64,000 nt of DNA from CAWAQA01 sp963784065. Its GTDB lineage: Bacteria; Acidobacteriota; Vicinamibacteria; Vicinamibacterales; UBA2999. The stretch is from NCBI GenBank assembly GCA_963784065.1, contig CAWAQA010000009.1, forward strand, positions 465,097 through 529,096. The letters run 5' to 3'. The notes below the pieces were generated by a model. The model saw only the letters and a program-made list of their open reading frames with translations. It was not told the DNA's origin and made no database searches. The position numbers and the translations under genes are program-made. Shown here in pieces: positions 53,050 through 64,000 of this stretch (the stretch's first letter is position 1; the number at the start of each line of letters is the position of its first letter).

Positions 53050-54047
53050 CGCTCAGCCCGGTGAGAATGCGCCGGCGTTGTGCGGCCGGAGCGCGGCGCT
53101 GCGTTGCGAACGCGACGAGCCGAGGCGGACAACACTTGCGTCCACAGCCGCCGAACTGCGTAGACAGGGTGCGCCGCGGCGGCGCCGGCGAGCCACAGCG
53201 ACGCCGCGATCGGCCGGCCTCCCGCTATACGCAACGCTGCGGTTCGGTAACAGTACCGCGCTGAACATCTGCAGCCCGGTCGACGCCCTATCGATGACGG
53301 AGCGCTCCGGTTCCCGACGGATGTACTCGTCCCGCGTAAAGGTCCGCCCCACGAGCCGGGCGCGGCGTCGCTCCCGCACATAGCGTGCGAGCTCATGTTG
53401 CCTGGTGAAGGTTTTCGTGCTGACACTGCCCGAGTGGACCCGGTAAAGCACCAGCGGCTCGGGTATCGTCAGCGTCGGCCCGAGCTCCGCTATCCGGTCC
53501 AACAGTTCGAGATCTTCGGTGGAATCGAAGGACGAGTCGTACCCGCCGGCGGCCAGCAGCACGTCGCGCCGCACGAACCACGTCGTGTGACTCACGTACC
53601 CGTCCTCTCCACGTGCCCGTTGCGCCGTGAATTCGGCGATGGTCGTTGGACCGTTGCGGCTCACGCCGAACACCGTCTCCGCATCGTTCATGTACAGGGC
53701 CCAGCTCCCCACAACACGACCTCGGGCGCCGCGGCGGCGGCGGCGAGCTGCCGCTCCAGCCGGTGGGGCAAAGCGATGTCGTCGGCGTCCATCCGGGCAA
53801 TCCACGCCTGCCGCGCCGCGGCGATGCCACGGTTAGCGGCGCCGCTGATGCCCTGATGCGCGGCTTCGATGACGCGTACGCGCGCGTCCCGCGCAGCGCA
53901 GGAACGCAGGATCGCCGCCGTTCGATCCGTCGAGCCGTCGTCGACCGCGATCAGCTCGAAGTCGGTGTAGGTTTGCGCGAGCATGCTCTCGACTGCCCTT
54001 GCGATGTACCGCTCCGCGTTGTAGGCACCGATGACCACCGAGATCAC
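53046..54047 (-). CDS. GT2-family (GT-A) glycosyltransferase, frameshifted
   Basis: About 333 residues. It starts at GTG 54047 with GAGGAGG about seven bases upstream. The GT-A signature is 'ISVVIGAYNAERYIARAVES', 'FELIAVDDGSTDRTAAIL', 'ANRGIAAARQAWIARMDADD' (DxD-type metal site). The second half is 'TTWFVRRDVLLAAGGYDSSF' and 'TEDLELLDRIAELG' (catalytic acidic pair). Frame changes fall near 53715 and 53240. First gene of the flippase-GT4-ligase operon. Confidence 0.85.
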
Positions 54048-54425
54048 GACTACCCTCCTCTCACCGCGTGGCAGACCTTGGCAGCCGCCGCCGCAGCAGA
54101 CGTTCGAGACGACGGCGCGCCATGTACCGCCGCCTGCGATGGACCAATCATGCGCGGCAGGTTGCGACTGGTCCTCGGCGTCCGTGCTCCAGACGAGGAG
54201 CACTATGGCCGCCGGACCGCCGATCGAGACTGCGCGGGGTGAAGAGACTTCATCAAGTCTGGCGGAAGCCAGCCATGAGGAGCGAGGAGACCAGCCTGAC
54301 CAAGAGCTGCGTCAGGTTGACCCCTCGCCTCGCTGGACTGACGTTTCTGATGAGGGCCGACGCCTCATGCGCGAATGCAGAACGGGCGCTCGATGACAAT
54401 CGCAGCTCGATCTCGGTGGTCTTTT
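54048..54425. other. intergenic region, no supported gene
   Basis: A spacer of about 378 bases between two minus-strand genes. It should contain the promoter of the polysaccharide operon. No repeat, RNA or family-matching frame is seen. Confidence 0.4.
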
Positions 54426-55666
54426 CTAATTCATCTTGGTCGTGGAGCAGGTCCACGATGTCTGCGCCGCGTTGTTGGGGTCGCAATCATGGTCCGGACT
54501 CGAACCGTAGGTGACGCCGCACGCCAGTTCGAAGTTGCTTCTCGCACTGGCGAGCGCCTGGGCGGGGGAGGATCCGGTGCCATTGGCCGCGCAGTGCCCG
54601 CCAGCGGGTGGCCCACCGGCTGGTGGCGGGTAAATCGGCGATTGATCGATGTTGCTGGTCGAGCAGGTCCATGACGTCTGCGCCGCATTGTTGGGGTCGC
54701 AGTCATGCTCCGGTCTGGATCCGTAAGGGACGCCGCAGGTCAGCTCGAAGTCGCTCCTCGCATTGCTGAGGGCCTCGGACGGCGTCGATCCTGTACCGTA
54801 ACGGAACAGGCAGTGCCGGGGTCAGGATCCGGATCCGGGTCGGGCCCTGGTGAACCGCTGCCGTCAGCGAAGAAGGCCTTCAGTTTCGCGAAGGTGCCGT
54901 TCTGGTCGCCGTTCTTCAGCCAGGACCATACCTCGCCGGCATCGGACACGTCGGCGATGACCTGCCATGACAGCCCAATCCGCATGCGACTCCATACCCA
55001 CCGCAGGTCAGCGTCGGCGTGATTGGCAAGCCACGCGACGTCCGCCTGGTTCGACGTCGCCAGGTTGCTGTTCTGATCGCTGATATGAATCGCCCTGACG
55101 CCGGTGCTCGGCAGGTCGCCCCAGGTGCAGGAGCCGTTGTGCTGATGGGCGTCATTCCAGGTCGAGTGCGAGACGACCGTCACATACTGCCGTTTGAACG
55201 CGTCGGAACGGCGGATCCCCTGACATACGGTTTCCATCGGCCCCATCGCCAGGATATAGAGCGGGTCGCTGGACGACGATTTGCTGATCTCGGTGGCGAG
55301 ATGGTCGTAGGCCGCTGAGGGATTACTGATGGCGCTGTAAAAGATGTTGCTGGGAAAACCGAATCGGGACGCCGCGCCGACCACGCTGGCCGTCATATCC
55401 TGCTGCTGCGCGCTGTTGTAACTGCTCCAGATATGGTTGTTGTATTCGAAGTGAACCAGCTTCTGCCTGAGTCCAGCCTTCGCAATGATTGCCAGCGTCA
55501 TCGGGCTGGCACCGATATCGTCGCGGTCGTGGTCGTTGCCGTCTGCGCTGATCGCCAGCCGTCCCGGGAATTCCGCAAGCGCCGGCGCTGGAAGGCCCAC
55601 TAGTAGCAACAGGATCCCGCACGAACAACATGCTGTCGTGTGAAGAAACTCTTTGCGAAACGTCAT
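54426..55666 (-). CDS. secreted nucleoside-hydrolase-like protein with C-terminal Cys-rich tandem repeat, frameshifted
   Basis: About 412 residues. ATG 55666 has GGAGG five bases upstream and starts a signal peptide ('CGILLLLVGLPAPALAE'). The main domain covers about 30-295 and begins 'FPGRLAISADGNDHDRDDIG', continuing 'KLVHFEYNNHIWSSYN', 'DPLYILAMGPMETVCQGIRR' and 'VTVVSHSTWNDAHQHNGSCT'. Its DGNDHDRDDIG resembles the DxDxxxDD metal site of nucleoside hydrolase-like proteins. A DPDPDPDP linker follows, then two copies of a Cys-rich repeat. One frame change lies near 54800. Confidence 0.7.
54440..54821 (-). repeat. two tandem copies of a Cys-rich repeat unit (about 50 residues each)
   Basis: Unit 1 (about 54656-54821) and unit 2 (about 54442-54602) encode nearly the same sequence: 'GTGS(T/S)P(S/A)(E/Q)AL.(N/S)ARS(D/N)FEL' then 'CGV.YGS.P(E/D)HDCDPNNA' and 'AQTSWTCST'. 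A Pro/Gly linker ('PIYPPPAGGPPAGG') separates them. I do not recognise the repeat as a named domain. The paired Cys and the conserved Trp suggest a small disulfide-stabilised binding module. Confidence 0.7.
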
Positions 55667-56159
55667 TTCACCTCCAGAGTCAGAGTAAGAACGGGCGCGG
55701 GCGACAAATCGCAGGATTTGTACGAATTGACCCGCGCCGGTCCATTCAGAGCGGGGCTCGCGCAGAGCAGCAAAGAGGGGCGAACCAGGATCTCTCCTAC
55801 TCCGCACCGTCGATCGCACGCTGCGCTGTTTGCTGGCAGCGTTCCATCGCCTCGCGTGGTATGCGGGCGCTCTCGTGCTCGGATCGATTCCGAACCCTTT
55901 CGGGCGTCACGCACTCATCGGGGGACTGCCATTGATCGTCACGTCGGTGCCGCACACGCCGCGACGTCTGCAGATCGATGCGGCGCGCCGAACCGAGGCA
56001 AGGATGCGGCCAACCGTCGTCGCCCGTGTCCGGAGGAAAGACGCGCGAATCGCGCCTCGCTGACGATCGGAACGTCGCCGATGAAAACTCAACCGGCCGG
56101 AATGTTCTACACCTGGGACACAGATCCTATGGGAGGGCAACGGCGGCCCTGAAGGTGAC
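55667..56159. other. intergenic region, no supported gene
   Basis: About 490 bases between the large mosaic protein gene and the nucleoside-hydrolase-like gene, both on the minus strand. It holds the leader of the latter. No repeat, hairpin or family-matching frame is recognised. Confidence 0.4.
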
Positions 56160-59100
56160 TTACATGCTCGACGCACTCTGCGCAGGATGAGTCTCGAGAG
56201 CTGTCAGTATCGCTCCTGGTACTAACGCGGTGGATAAGGGGAGATTCCCGACTATCTCCTCGCCCTTGGCGCCGGGTGCACTCGCCGCTGCCTGCGCGAT
56301 CGTCGTGTTCCTGTCGATCCGGAAGAAGTCGTAGACGAACGTTGTCCCGGCTGCTCCGCCCTGACTCGTCATCAGTCCGGCGAGGGATGTGCCCGCCGCA
56401 GCTCCGACGTTGTTGCTGAACCAGGCGGCAGGCACGCCGCCGACATCGTGGGCGAACACCACGGTGCCGCTGGTGTTCAGCTCGTAGTAAGCGCGTACCG
56501 TGTGCGTCGCTGGATCGCCCGACGAGGAACAGGTCGAGATTGACGACCGCAGCGACCCAGCGGCAACGTCGCCACCTCGGTGAAGACACCGCCGATCTCT
56601 GTCGCCACTTGTACCGACTGGGCACCGCCCGATCCTCCGATGATGCCCAATCGGACGTAGTTGTCCTGGTCCGGTCCGAAGAACACCGCAGCCACGTGGC
56701 CGATCGCCGCCGTAACACTGTTAAACGGCTCGACGATCCGCGTCCACACGCGGAAAGCGGTGCTGCTGTTGAACCCGACCTGCAGCGCGTTGACCTGGCT
56801 GTTCGCCGTTGCTTGCGCCGTCCCCGCGCTCGTACCGATCGCAAGGAATCCGCCGGCGGCACCGACGTTGATAGCGGTGGTGTTCAACCGCGGCCCGACT
56901 GTCGCGATCTGGGCGCCGGTGAACCCGGAGTTGGCGATCTTGCCGAGCGGTGCGTCGCCCGGGTTCCACTCGAATGCCAGCGGCACCGCCGTCGCGGACC
57001 CATTCTGCGCGTCATAGTGAAGTTGGTCAGTGGTATTCGCCAACCCGTCGCCGTCGATATTCGGATCGGTGGCATCGCCCACGTGGTCGCCATCGAATCG
57101 GGCGGAACGCTGGCCGCACTGCATGGGTCGGTGCCGTTTGCCGCTTCGTCAGCATCAGAGAATCCGTCGCCGTCGTCATCGGTGCTGGAGGCCGTCGGAC
57201 AGGTGGAGGCGGTTCGTTCGGGACGAGCAGCGACACCTGGTCGCCGCCGTGCTCCGCGACATAGATGATGCCGGCGGCATCCGTGGTCACATCGAGCGGC
57301 TGGATGAATGCGCCGAGGCCAATTTCGCCAAGTACCGCCGTTCCGTTGGCATTGAGCACGACGCGGCGCACGTTCTGGTTGCCCGCGTAAGTGGCGCTGA
57401 TCAGGTTTCCCTGCAGGGCTCCGCTGAACGCATTCGACCCGTATTCCGCGATTCCGTTCGTGCTGGCGCCCTGGTTGTACGAGAGCAGCGACGGCGAATA
57501 ATCCGGGTCCGGCGTCTGCGCCGGAACGTAGAGTGTGCCGTCCTTGAGCACACATTCGTTGCGTGCGGGGTTCGGGTGCCCGCCGTAATCTCCCTGCTCC
57601 ACCCGGTGGAGCGTGTCGGCCAGCGTGCCCGGGTTGATCGATGGCGTGCTGCATCCGTCGGTGCTGCCCGGCGTATTCCCGAGGCCGGCATTACCGGCGT
57701 TCTCGTTCAGATACAGGTGTCCATTACTGTGCCACACCAGGTCATATGCGTTCCGGAAGCCGGTGGCGAAGAGTTCCAGCACGCCGGCGAGCGGTGCCAT
57801 CTGGGACGCCGACGCGACCCGGTCACATCAATCGGCAGCGTATGGCCGGCAAGCGACGCCAACGTTCAGGCGCATGACGGCAGCAGCCAGGTAGTACTCC
57901 GGCAGCATGCTGAAGAACGTGCTCGGTTGACCATAGTTGGTGTTGCCGCCGAGCGCGAAGTGCATCCAGCCGTCCGGGCCGAATTCGATGGCGTTGGGGC
58001 CATGGTTTTCGCGTGACCGCGGCAGTCCGGTAATGAGATCTTCGCACCTGCACGACCTGATAGTTGCCGCCGGTGCCGGGCTGCAGCCGCAGGCGCGTGG
58101 CCATCCCCGACCAGTGTCGATCGACAAGGCGACGGCACTGTTGTTGTCGCCGATGCGTGGATCGCTATGTGTAACGTAGAGCACGATCTCGGCGGCGGAG
58201 CTCTCCGGGCCTATCGCGATGCCCGTCACCTGACGCCCCGTTGGACTGCCGGCCACAAACGTGCAGTTGTTCGGGTTTCCGCCGATGTTGCACGTTCGCG
58301 TCGGCTTGATGGCGATCTGGTTCAGCACCTGGACGTGCGTCACCGCGACCTGGGTAGTCGAGGCGAGCTTCGTCGGATCGAGCGTCAGGACGTAGATGAG
58401 GCCGTTCTGCGACGACACGTACAGGCGTCCGTCGGGCCCGAGGGTAATGCTGGTCGGGTTGTCGAATCCGGTAATCCCCGAGCGCCGGTCCCGAGGTGGC
58501 GCCGCTTTTGACCAGCACCTTTCTCGTAAAGCTGATCGTCGACGGCGCCGGTTCCGCATTCACGACGCCACCGAGCGCGAATTCGTCGAACACCGTGTTC
58601 ATCGACGGGCCAATGCCGAAATCGGTCGTCAGGATCCCTGCGTGAAGCTGCGCGCTCGACACATTCCAGCCCGGGGCCGTGCGCAATGCTGCCCACGGAG
58701 ACAGATGGGCCGAGAGACGGGAATGCCGGTGAGGTTGCTGACCGCGCGATAGAGTGCCTCCAACGTGCCGTTCGCTTTGCGCACGAGCCACAGGTCGATC
58801 GCCTCGGACGAGGCGTCCACCGTCGCCAGGTCGAACGGGACGTCGGGGACCGCCGCGGCAAACGCGCCGCCGGTTTCGACGGCGAATTCGAGACGGGCCC
58901 CGGCGTCGCCCTGACCAAGGACGAATTTTGCATAGTTGTTCGCGTCGAGAGCCAGGAAGACGCCCGCCGACTGGTAGGCGACGGCCGGGGTGAACGGTCC
59001 CTTGATGCGCACGCGCGCGGAGTAGCCGCCGCTGTTGTCCACTTTCAGCGCAAGAGCGTTGTGCTGATTGGTTGCCGCGCCGTGGATGTCCCCGTCGGTG

Positions 59101-62100
59101 CTGGCGACCGTCAGCTGACTGCCGAACGGCGCCAGCGTCAGGCCCGTCCCGTCAGGCACCACGGTCCCCGGCATGAAGCACCCGAACCCCGTCCCCGCGT
59201 AGGTGCCGGACACGGAGCTGCTGAAGTTCAATACTGTGCCGCCGGGGGACTGACCGGGCAGGAGGCGCCTGCTCGGCACCTGCGCGCTGGCCGGTGCGCT
59301 CGCCGGCGAACTGCCAAAGCTGTTGACGGCCGTGACGACGTAGAAGAACAGGACGCCGGGTGTGGCTGTGGTATCCGTATAAGTGGTCGCGGACAACGGG
59401 GTCGTGCCGTTGAGCGGCGTACCGGCGGTGCTCACCGGGCTGTTCGTGCTCCGGAACACGTTGTAACCAGTGGCCCCGCCCGACGCATTCCACGCGAGCG
59501 CAATCGAGCTGGTACTGGCCACCGCGGTCAACCCCGCTGGCGGCGGCGGGATCCCTCCCCCGCCTTCGGTGACGGCGGGGCCCAGTTCGAACTCGTCGAA
59601 CACGGTCGTGAACGACGGTCCGGGACCGAAATCGGTGGTGATCGGGCCGGCATAGAGTTGCGGGCTCGACACCGCCCACGCTGGCGCAGACGCTGTTGCA
59701 CCGACGGCTATGATGGCGCCAAGTGACGGCGTTCCACCGAGGTTGGTGACGGTGCGGTAGAGCGCCTTCACGGTCGCGTTTGATTGACGCACCAGCCACA
59801 AATCGATGGCTTCCGTCCCACTGTCGACGCTCGTGAGAGTAAAGGGTACGTCGGGAGCGGCGCTCGCGAAGGCGCCGGAGGTTTCGATCGCAAACTCGAG
59901 TCTCGGGCCCGCATCGCCCTGTCCGAGGACCAATTTGAGGTAGTTGTTGGCGTCCACCGCCAGCACGATGCCTGCCGACTGGTACACAACGCTCGGCGTG
60001 AACGGGCCCTTGATCCGCACGCGCGCCGAGTACACGCCGCTGTTCGCAGCTTTCAGTGCGAGGGCATTCTGTTGCGTCGCGTCGGCGCCATGGATGTCGC
60101 CTTCGGTGCTGAGAACGGAAGCTGCCCGCCGCCGAGGCTGAGCCCCGCCGTGCCGGGCTCGATTGTGCCGGGCATGAAGCATCCGAACCCGCTGCCGCCG
60201 TACAGTTCCCGTGATGGCTGCGCTGAAAGTCAACAGCGTGGGATTGCTGCTGACAACGCATCCACCCGCTGCAGGAATTGTCGCGCTGGCCGAGGCACTC
60301 GGCGGCGAAGTCCCCCACACTGTTCACGGCCGTCACCACGTAGTAGATACGTCACGCCCGCCGTGACGGTCGTGTCGGTATAGGTCGTCCCCGTCAGCGG
60401 CGTCGTCCCGCTCAGCGGCGTGCCCGACGTGCTCACCGGCGCTCGTGGTCCCGCGGTAGACGCTTGATACCCCGTCGCGCCGGTCGACGCGTTCCACCCC
60501 AGCGCGATCGACGCGGTCCCCGGCGTCGCGCTCAGCCCCGTCGGCGTCGGCGGCGGATTTGACGTGTCATCGCCCGCGCGAGGGCTCTCGGAGGGCCCGG
60601 TCCAGTCGGCACGAGGCTCGCATGTCGGTCGTCAGCAGGAGCCGATCGAGCCGGAAGCCGTCTTCCCGCATCCACACGTTGATGCACGTGCTCGCCGGCG
60701 CTCGGCACCTGCAGGGTCGCGACAGGACCGTCCAGCGTGCTCTTGAACCAGGCCCAGCCGCCATACTGCGTCGTGGACAGCCGGTCGGCCGTGGCCATCG
60801 CCTGCCCATTCAGCCCGACGTGCACCGAGTTGTTGTCGTCGCCGTTCGGGAGCGCGCGCAGCCACACATGGTAGGTCCCCGCCGTTGCGAACTGGACCCG
60901 ATAATGCAGCTCCGGCGACTCTGCCGTCACGTACCCCGTGTTGATCAGCGTGCTGCCGCTCCGTCCGGCTCCGCCACCATCGCGCCGCTGTCCGCAAACC
61001 CCGCCACGCTGGTCGTTGATCGCCCAGCTCTTGCCGCCCCGCCCGATCGTCGCTGATGGTGCTCGGCTTCCATCACCACCGACCCTCCGGCTTCGGCAAA
61101 CGGCGCCGCCGGATTCGGCCCGGTGAGCGTCGCGCTCACCGCCGCCGTCGGCGGCGACGCGCCCGCCGCGTTCACCGCCGTCACGACATAGGAGTACGTT
61201 GTCCCGGCCGCCGCCGTCGTGTCGGTATACGACGTGACCGTCAGCGGCGACGTCCCGCTCAGTGGCGCCCCCGTCGTGCTCACCGGCGTCGTCGTCCCGC
61301 GATAGACCTTGTAGCCCGTCGCCCCGCTCGACGCGGTCCACGCCGAGCGCAATCGTCGTGGCGCCCGGTGTCGCCGTCAGCCCCGTCGGCGTCGCCGGCA
61401 CTCCCGGCGTCCCGGCGCGCGGGCTCTCCGCCGGGCCGACCCCGCTCGGCGTCAGGCTCGCATTGGTCGTCAGCAGCAGCGCGGTCCAGCCGGAAGCCGT
61501 CCTCCCGCATCCACACATTGATGCACGTGCTCGCCGGCGCTCGGCGACCTGCAGGGTGGCCACCGGGCCATCCAGCGTGCCCTTGAACCACCCCCACGCC
61601 CCATACGCCGTCGTGGACAGCCAATCGGCCGTCGCGATCGCCTGCCCGTTCAGCCCGACGTGCACCGAGTTGTTGTCGTCGCTATTCGGCGAACAGCCCG
61701 CAGCCACACGTGATACGTCCCCGCCGTTGCAAACTGCACCCGATACTGCAGCTCCGCACTCTGCGTCGCGTACCCCGTGTTGATGGTGCCACCTGTATCC
61801 GGTGCCGCCAGCATTGCCCCAATGCCGGCGTATCCGGCTCCACTGCTGCTCGCCGCCCAGCCCTTGCCGCCCCGTCCGACCGCCGCCTGGTGGTGTTCCG
61901 CCTCGATCACCACCTGGCCGCCCGACTCCAGGAACGCCGGAGCGCCCCGGCCCCGCTGGTGATCTCGGCACTCGCGCGGGCCGTCGCCGGCAACGCGCCG
62001 CGCGCATTGACCGCCGTCACCACGTACGCGTCATGCATGCCGGGAACAGCGGTCGCGTCCACGAAGCTGGTCGCGGTCAACAGCGTCGCCCCGTTGAGCG

Positions 62101-63473
62101 GCGTCCCTGTCGTCGTTCCCGTCGCGCCGGTCCCCGGGTACACGTCGTAGCCGGTCGTCCCCGCCGACGCGTTCCACGCCAGCGAGACGGCCCCCGAGCC
62201 GGCCGTCGCCCCAAAGTCCAGTCGGCGCGGCCGGTCGTGTACCCGAACTTCCAAGGACAGCATAGGAGAAGCTGTCGTGAGCGGACGTTGGCTGATGACC
62301 AGTCGCCGTCGCTCCGGGCAGGTCAAGCTGCCCGCGATGAGCGCACCGCCCATACCGTGGCGCGCTGTGGGCATGGACGCCAGCGGCGCCCACGAATTGC
62401 TGGCCCGATCGTACGCCTCCGAGCTTCCGATGACGGCACACCCGGGCCCGCCTTCTCCACCGAAGACATGGATCCTGCCGTCGAGGACGCCGGCCGAGTG
62501 GCCCCCTCGAGCGGTCGCCATCGGAGCGGCCGCGCTCCAGGCGTTCGCGACGGGGTCGAACATTTCGACCGTCGGCACCGGCGAGCGAATCGCCCCGCCT
62601 CCAGGCCGCCCGCCAACCGCATAGAACTTGCCGTTGACGGCCGCCCCCGCGAGGTGGTCGCGAGGTGTCGGCATCGAGGGCAATGTCGTCCAGTTGCCGG
62701 TGGCGGGGTCATACACCGCGAAGTCGGACACCGCGTTGCCGCCGCGCAGTCCTCCGGCTGCGTAAATCTTCCCGTTCAGTACCGCTACGCCCATCGCAGC
62801 ACGCGGCAATGGCATCGGCGGCAGCTCTGTCCACGCATTGCTGGCGGGATCGTAGCGCTGCATCGCGGCAACCGAAGGTTGCGGCCAGTTCGTGAGCCCT
62901 CCGAAGTTGTCGAGGAACCCGCCGGCAGCGGCGACGCCCATGTGATCCCGCCTGCGCCCGGATAGGGGGCGAGACTCTTCCACGAGGCGCCGGCCGGATC
63001 GAATGAATAGAGTGTCTGTACTCGGCCAGCGGCAGTATCTCCACCAACGACGTGAATGGTGCTCTGTCGAGCACAGCCACGGCAACTTCCTGCACGGCAG
63101 CAGGCATGCTTACTTCCGGTGTCCAGCGGCTGGACGCGGCAACGGCGGCCGCAATGACGAGCGGATTGGCTGGGTGGCGCACCGGCGGCGTCGCCTGCCG
63201 CAGCTGGCCGCGGGACTGATGCGGCACCGGTGCGCGGAGCCGACGAGACGGGCGCGGAAGCGGCGAACGCGTTGCCCGCAGATCGAGTGCAAGGACAGCA
63301 TTGTGATACGCGGTGCCGTTGCCACGGGTCGCGCAGTCCTCCGCCGTGCCCTCGACGCTCAGCACGGACGGAAGCGTTGGCACGTGATGATCGTCTGGAC
63401 ACGCGGCATGAGTGGCCGCGTCAGGCGAATAGAGCGCCACAAGGACGATGACTAAGAACGGCCGATATTGCAC
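56160..63473 (-). CDS. very large secreted mosaic protein: Kelch, FN3, GH115-C-like, LamG-like, sugar-dehydrogenase-like propeller
   Basis: Joined frames give about 2,430 residues. From the N-terminus: a likely signal segment from GTG 63473 ('VIVLVALYSPDAATHA'); five or six Kelch blades ('GKIYAAGGLRGGNAVSDFAV', 'GRIHVFGGEGGPG'); an FN3 domain; a GH115-C-like module ('GGQVVIEAEHHQAAVGRGGK', 'YRVQFATAGTYHVWLRA'); FN3; a second such module; FN3; a LamG/DUF1349-like module; FN3; a second LamG-like module; a soluble sugar-dehydrogenase-like propeller ('ITGFDNPTSITLGPDGRLYV', 'GPNAIEFGPDGWMHFALGGN'); calcium-type DxDGDG repeats ('DDDGDGFSDADEAANGTDPC'); and a third LamG-like module. Stop at 56160. 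More than ten frame changes occur. Domain joins fall inside single frames in several places, which supports one protein. Confidence 0.7.
58560..60180 (-). repeat. two copies of a LamG-like module with intervening FN3
   Basis: Module 1 (about 59590-60180) and module 2 (about 58560-59165) share colinear text such as 'GDIHGA', 'ALALK..NSG.YSARVRIKG', 'PFTP.V.YQSAG', 'NNY.K.VLGQGDAG.RLEFA', 'EAIDLWLVR' and 'TTDFG.GPS..TVFDEF'. A third, more distant module lies near 56250-57000. This indicates duplication inside the gene. Confidence 0.7.
60560..61915 (-). repeat. two copies of a GH115-C-like + FN3 module
   Basis: DNA blocks at about 61495-61557 and 60657-60720 are almost identical and spaced about 838 bases apart. 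Translation shows the repeated elements 'EAEHHQ', 'YRVQFATAGTYHVWLRA', 'NSVHVGLNGQA.ATAD.LST' and 'NVWMREDGFRLDR', each followed by an FN3 domain. This is a recent internal duplication compared with the LamG pair. Confidence 0.7.
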
Positions 63474-63722
63474 GGGGGTACATGGGTCTCGTCCAACCTC
63501 AGGACACTGGTGGCCGGAATCTCGGCGCGCCGGACCGCAGTTCCGCCGCGACCGCACCTGAGCGAAGCTTCGCCGCGACGATGGTCGCAAAACGCCGAAC
63601 AAATGGGCGAGGAGAGCGCGGTTGAAGGAAGGAGGAAATCAACCGCAGCAGCCGCGTGCAGCGCGTGAGGAGTCTGATCCTGGCGGACGCACCGATGACG
63701 TGCGCCGTGGGCCATCATGTCG

Positions 63723-64000
63723 CTACCTCTCAGCGTTCGCGTGCGTCGACGGACACGGCGTGTCAGCGAGGCCCGCGCGATAGATCTCAATCAGCCGTCG
63801 GTAGTTCCGGTCCGGTGTGTAGCGATGCTCGAATTCGCTGCGGGCGGCGCATCCGAGCATCTCGAGGTCGAGCGGATGCGTAGCCGCCCATTCGAGCCGC
63901 TGGCGAGTGCCTCCGCACGGCCCGGCTCGAACAGAAGCCCCGTCTTGCCGTCACCGACGATCTCTGAAAGCGACCCATGACCGCTCGCGATTACCGGGAG
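63723..64000 (-). CDS. GT4-family glycosyltransferase, C-terminal fragment (runs off window), frameshifted
   Basis: The minus strand enters from beyond base 64000 reading 'LPVIASGHGSLSEIVGDGKT' and 'GLLFEPGRAEALA', the donor-site end of a GT4 enzyme. After a frame change near 63890 it continues 'EWAATHPLDLEMLGCAARSE', 'FEHRYTPDRNYRRLIEIYRA', with a stop at 63723-63725. It lies upstream of the mosaic protein gene on the same strand and extends the polysaccharide theme of the region. The spacer 63474-63722 shows no gene. Confidence 0.7.

Overview
The window looks like chromosomal DNA from a free-living, GC-rich Gram-negative bacterium, most likely an Acidobacteriota member of the Vicinamibacteria type. 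That placement is inferred from TonB-dependent receptor style, many PEGA, NarL and sigma-54 proteins, DUF4394, BACON and NPCBM domains, and heptad intergenic repeats; no rRNA or other marker gene is present. Many well-conserved genes (htpG, glgP, xfp, ackA, an ECF sigma factor) carry single-base frameshifts, while equally long neighbours (a 652-aa sensor kinase, the flippase, the nucleotide transporter) are intact. I read most frameshifts as assembly indels, and give such genes as single features from the joined frames.

1-14 kb: the 3' part of a TonB-dependent receptor, a secreted bicupin protein, a DUF3500 protein, a secreted two-domain VOC protein coupled to a 58-aa lipoprotein, an ATP/ADP-translocase-like nucleotide transporter, a stand-alone formyltransferase resembling the hydrolase domain of 10-formyl-THF dehydrogenase, an ECF sigma factor coupled to a ChrR-like cupin, a DUF4394 protein, and a Crp/Fnr regulator coupled to an HTH-PEGA membrane protein. 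14-21 kb: a minus-strand metabolic operon glgP > xfp > ackA > LOG-family gene, which fits glycogen breakdown through a phosphoketolase to acetyl phosphate, acetate and ATP.

21-34 kb: signal transduction genes mixed with gene wrecks. It holds two histidine kinases, three response regulators (one with a MEDS output domain), a sigma-54 activator, an AraC regulator, two Fnr-like boxes, heptad-repeat hairpins, GTAGAGGCCGGC palindromic elements, a chimeric remnant of a TonB receptor and a histidine kinase, and a collapsed Ser/Thr kinase. 34-44 kb: a periplasmic binding protein, htpG, an MFS transporter coupled to a TauD-type dioxygenase, a secreted PPC protein, a second sigma-54 activator with a degenerate duplicate of its own C-terminal domain next to it, a divergent BTAD/SARP regulator, a TonB-C protein and a triple-PEGA membrane protein.

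45-64 kb: a cell-surface and polysaccharide region. Two secreted plus-strand proteins (BACON plus two NPCBM domains; a right-handed beta-helix protein) converge on a minus-strand operon for polysaccharide assembly (GT2 > Wzx-like flippase > GT4 > O-antigen ligase > truncated methyltransferase). Beyond it lie a secreted nucleoside-hydrolase-like protein with a Cys-rich C-terminal tandem repeat, one very large mosaic secreted protein (Kelch, FN3, GH115-C-like, LamG-like, sugar-dehydrogenase-like propeller and calcium-type repeats, about 7.3 kb), and the 3' end of another GT4 glycosyltransferase.
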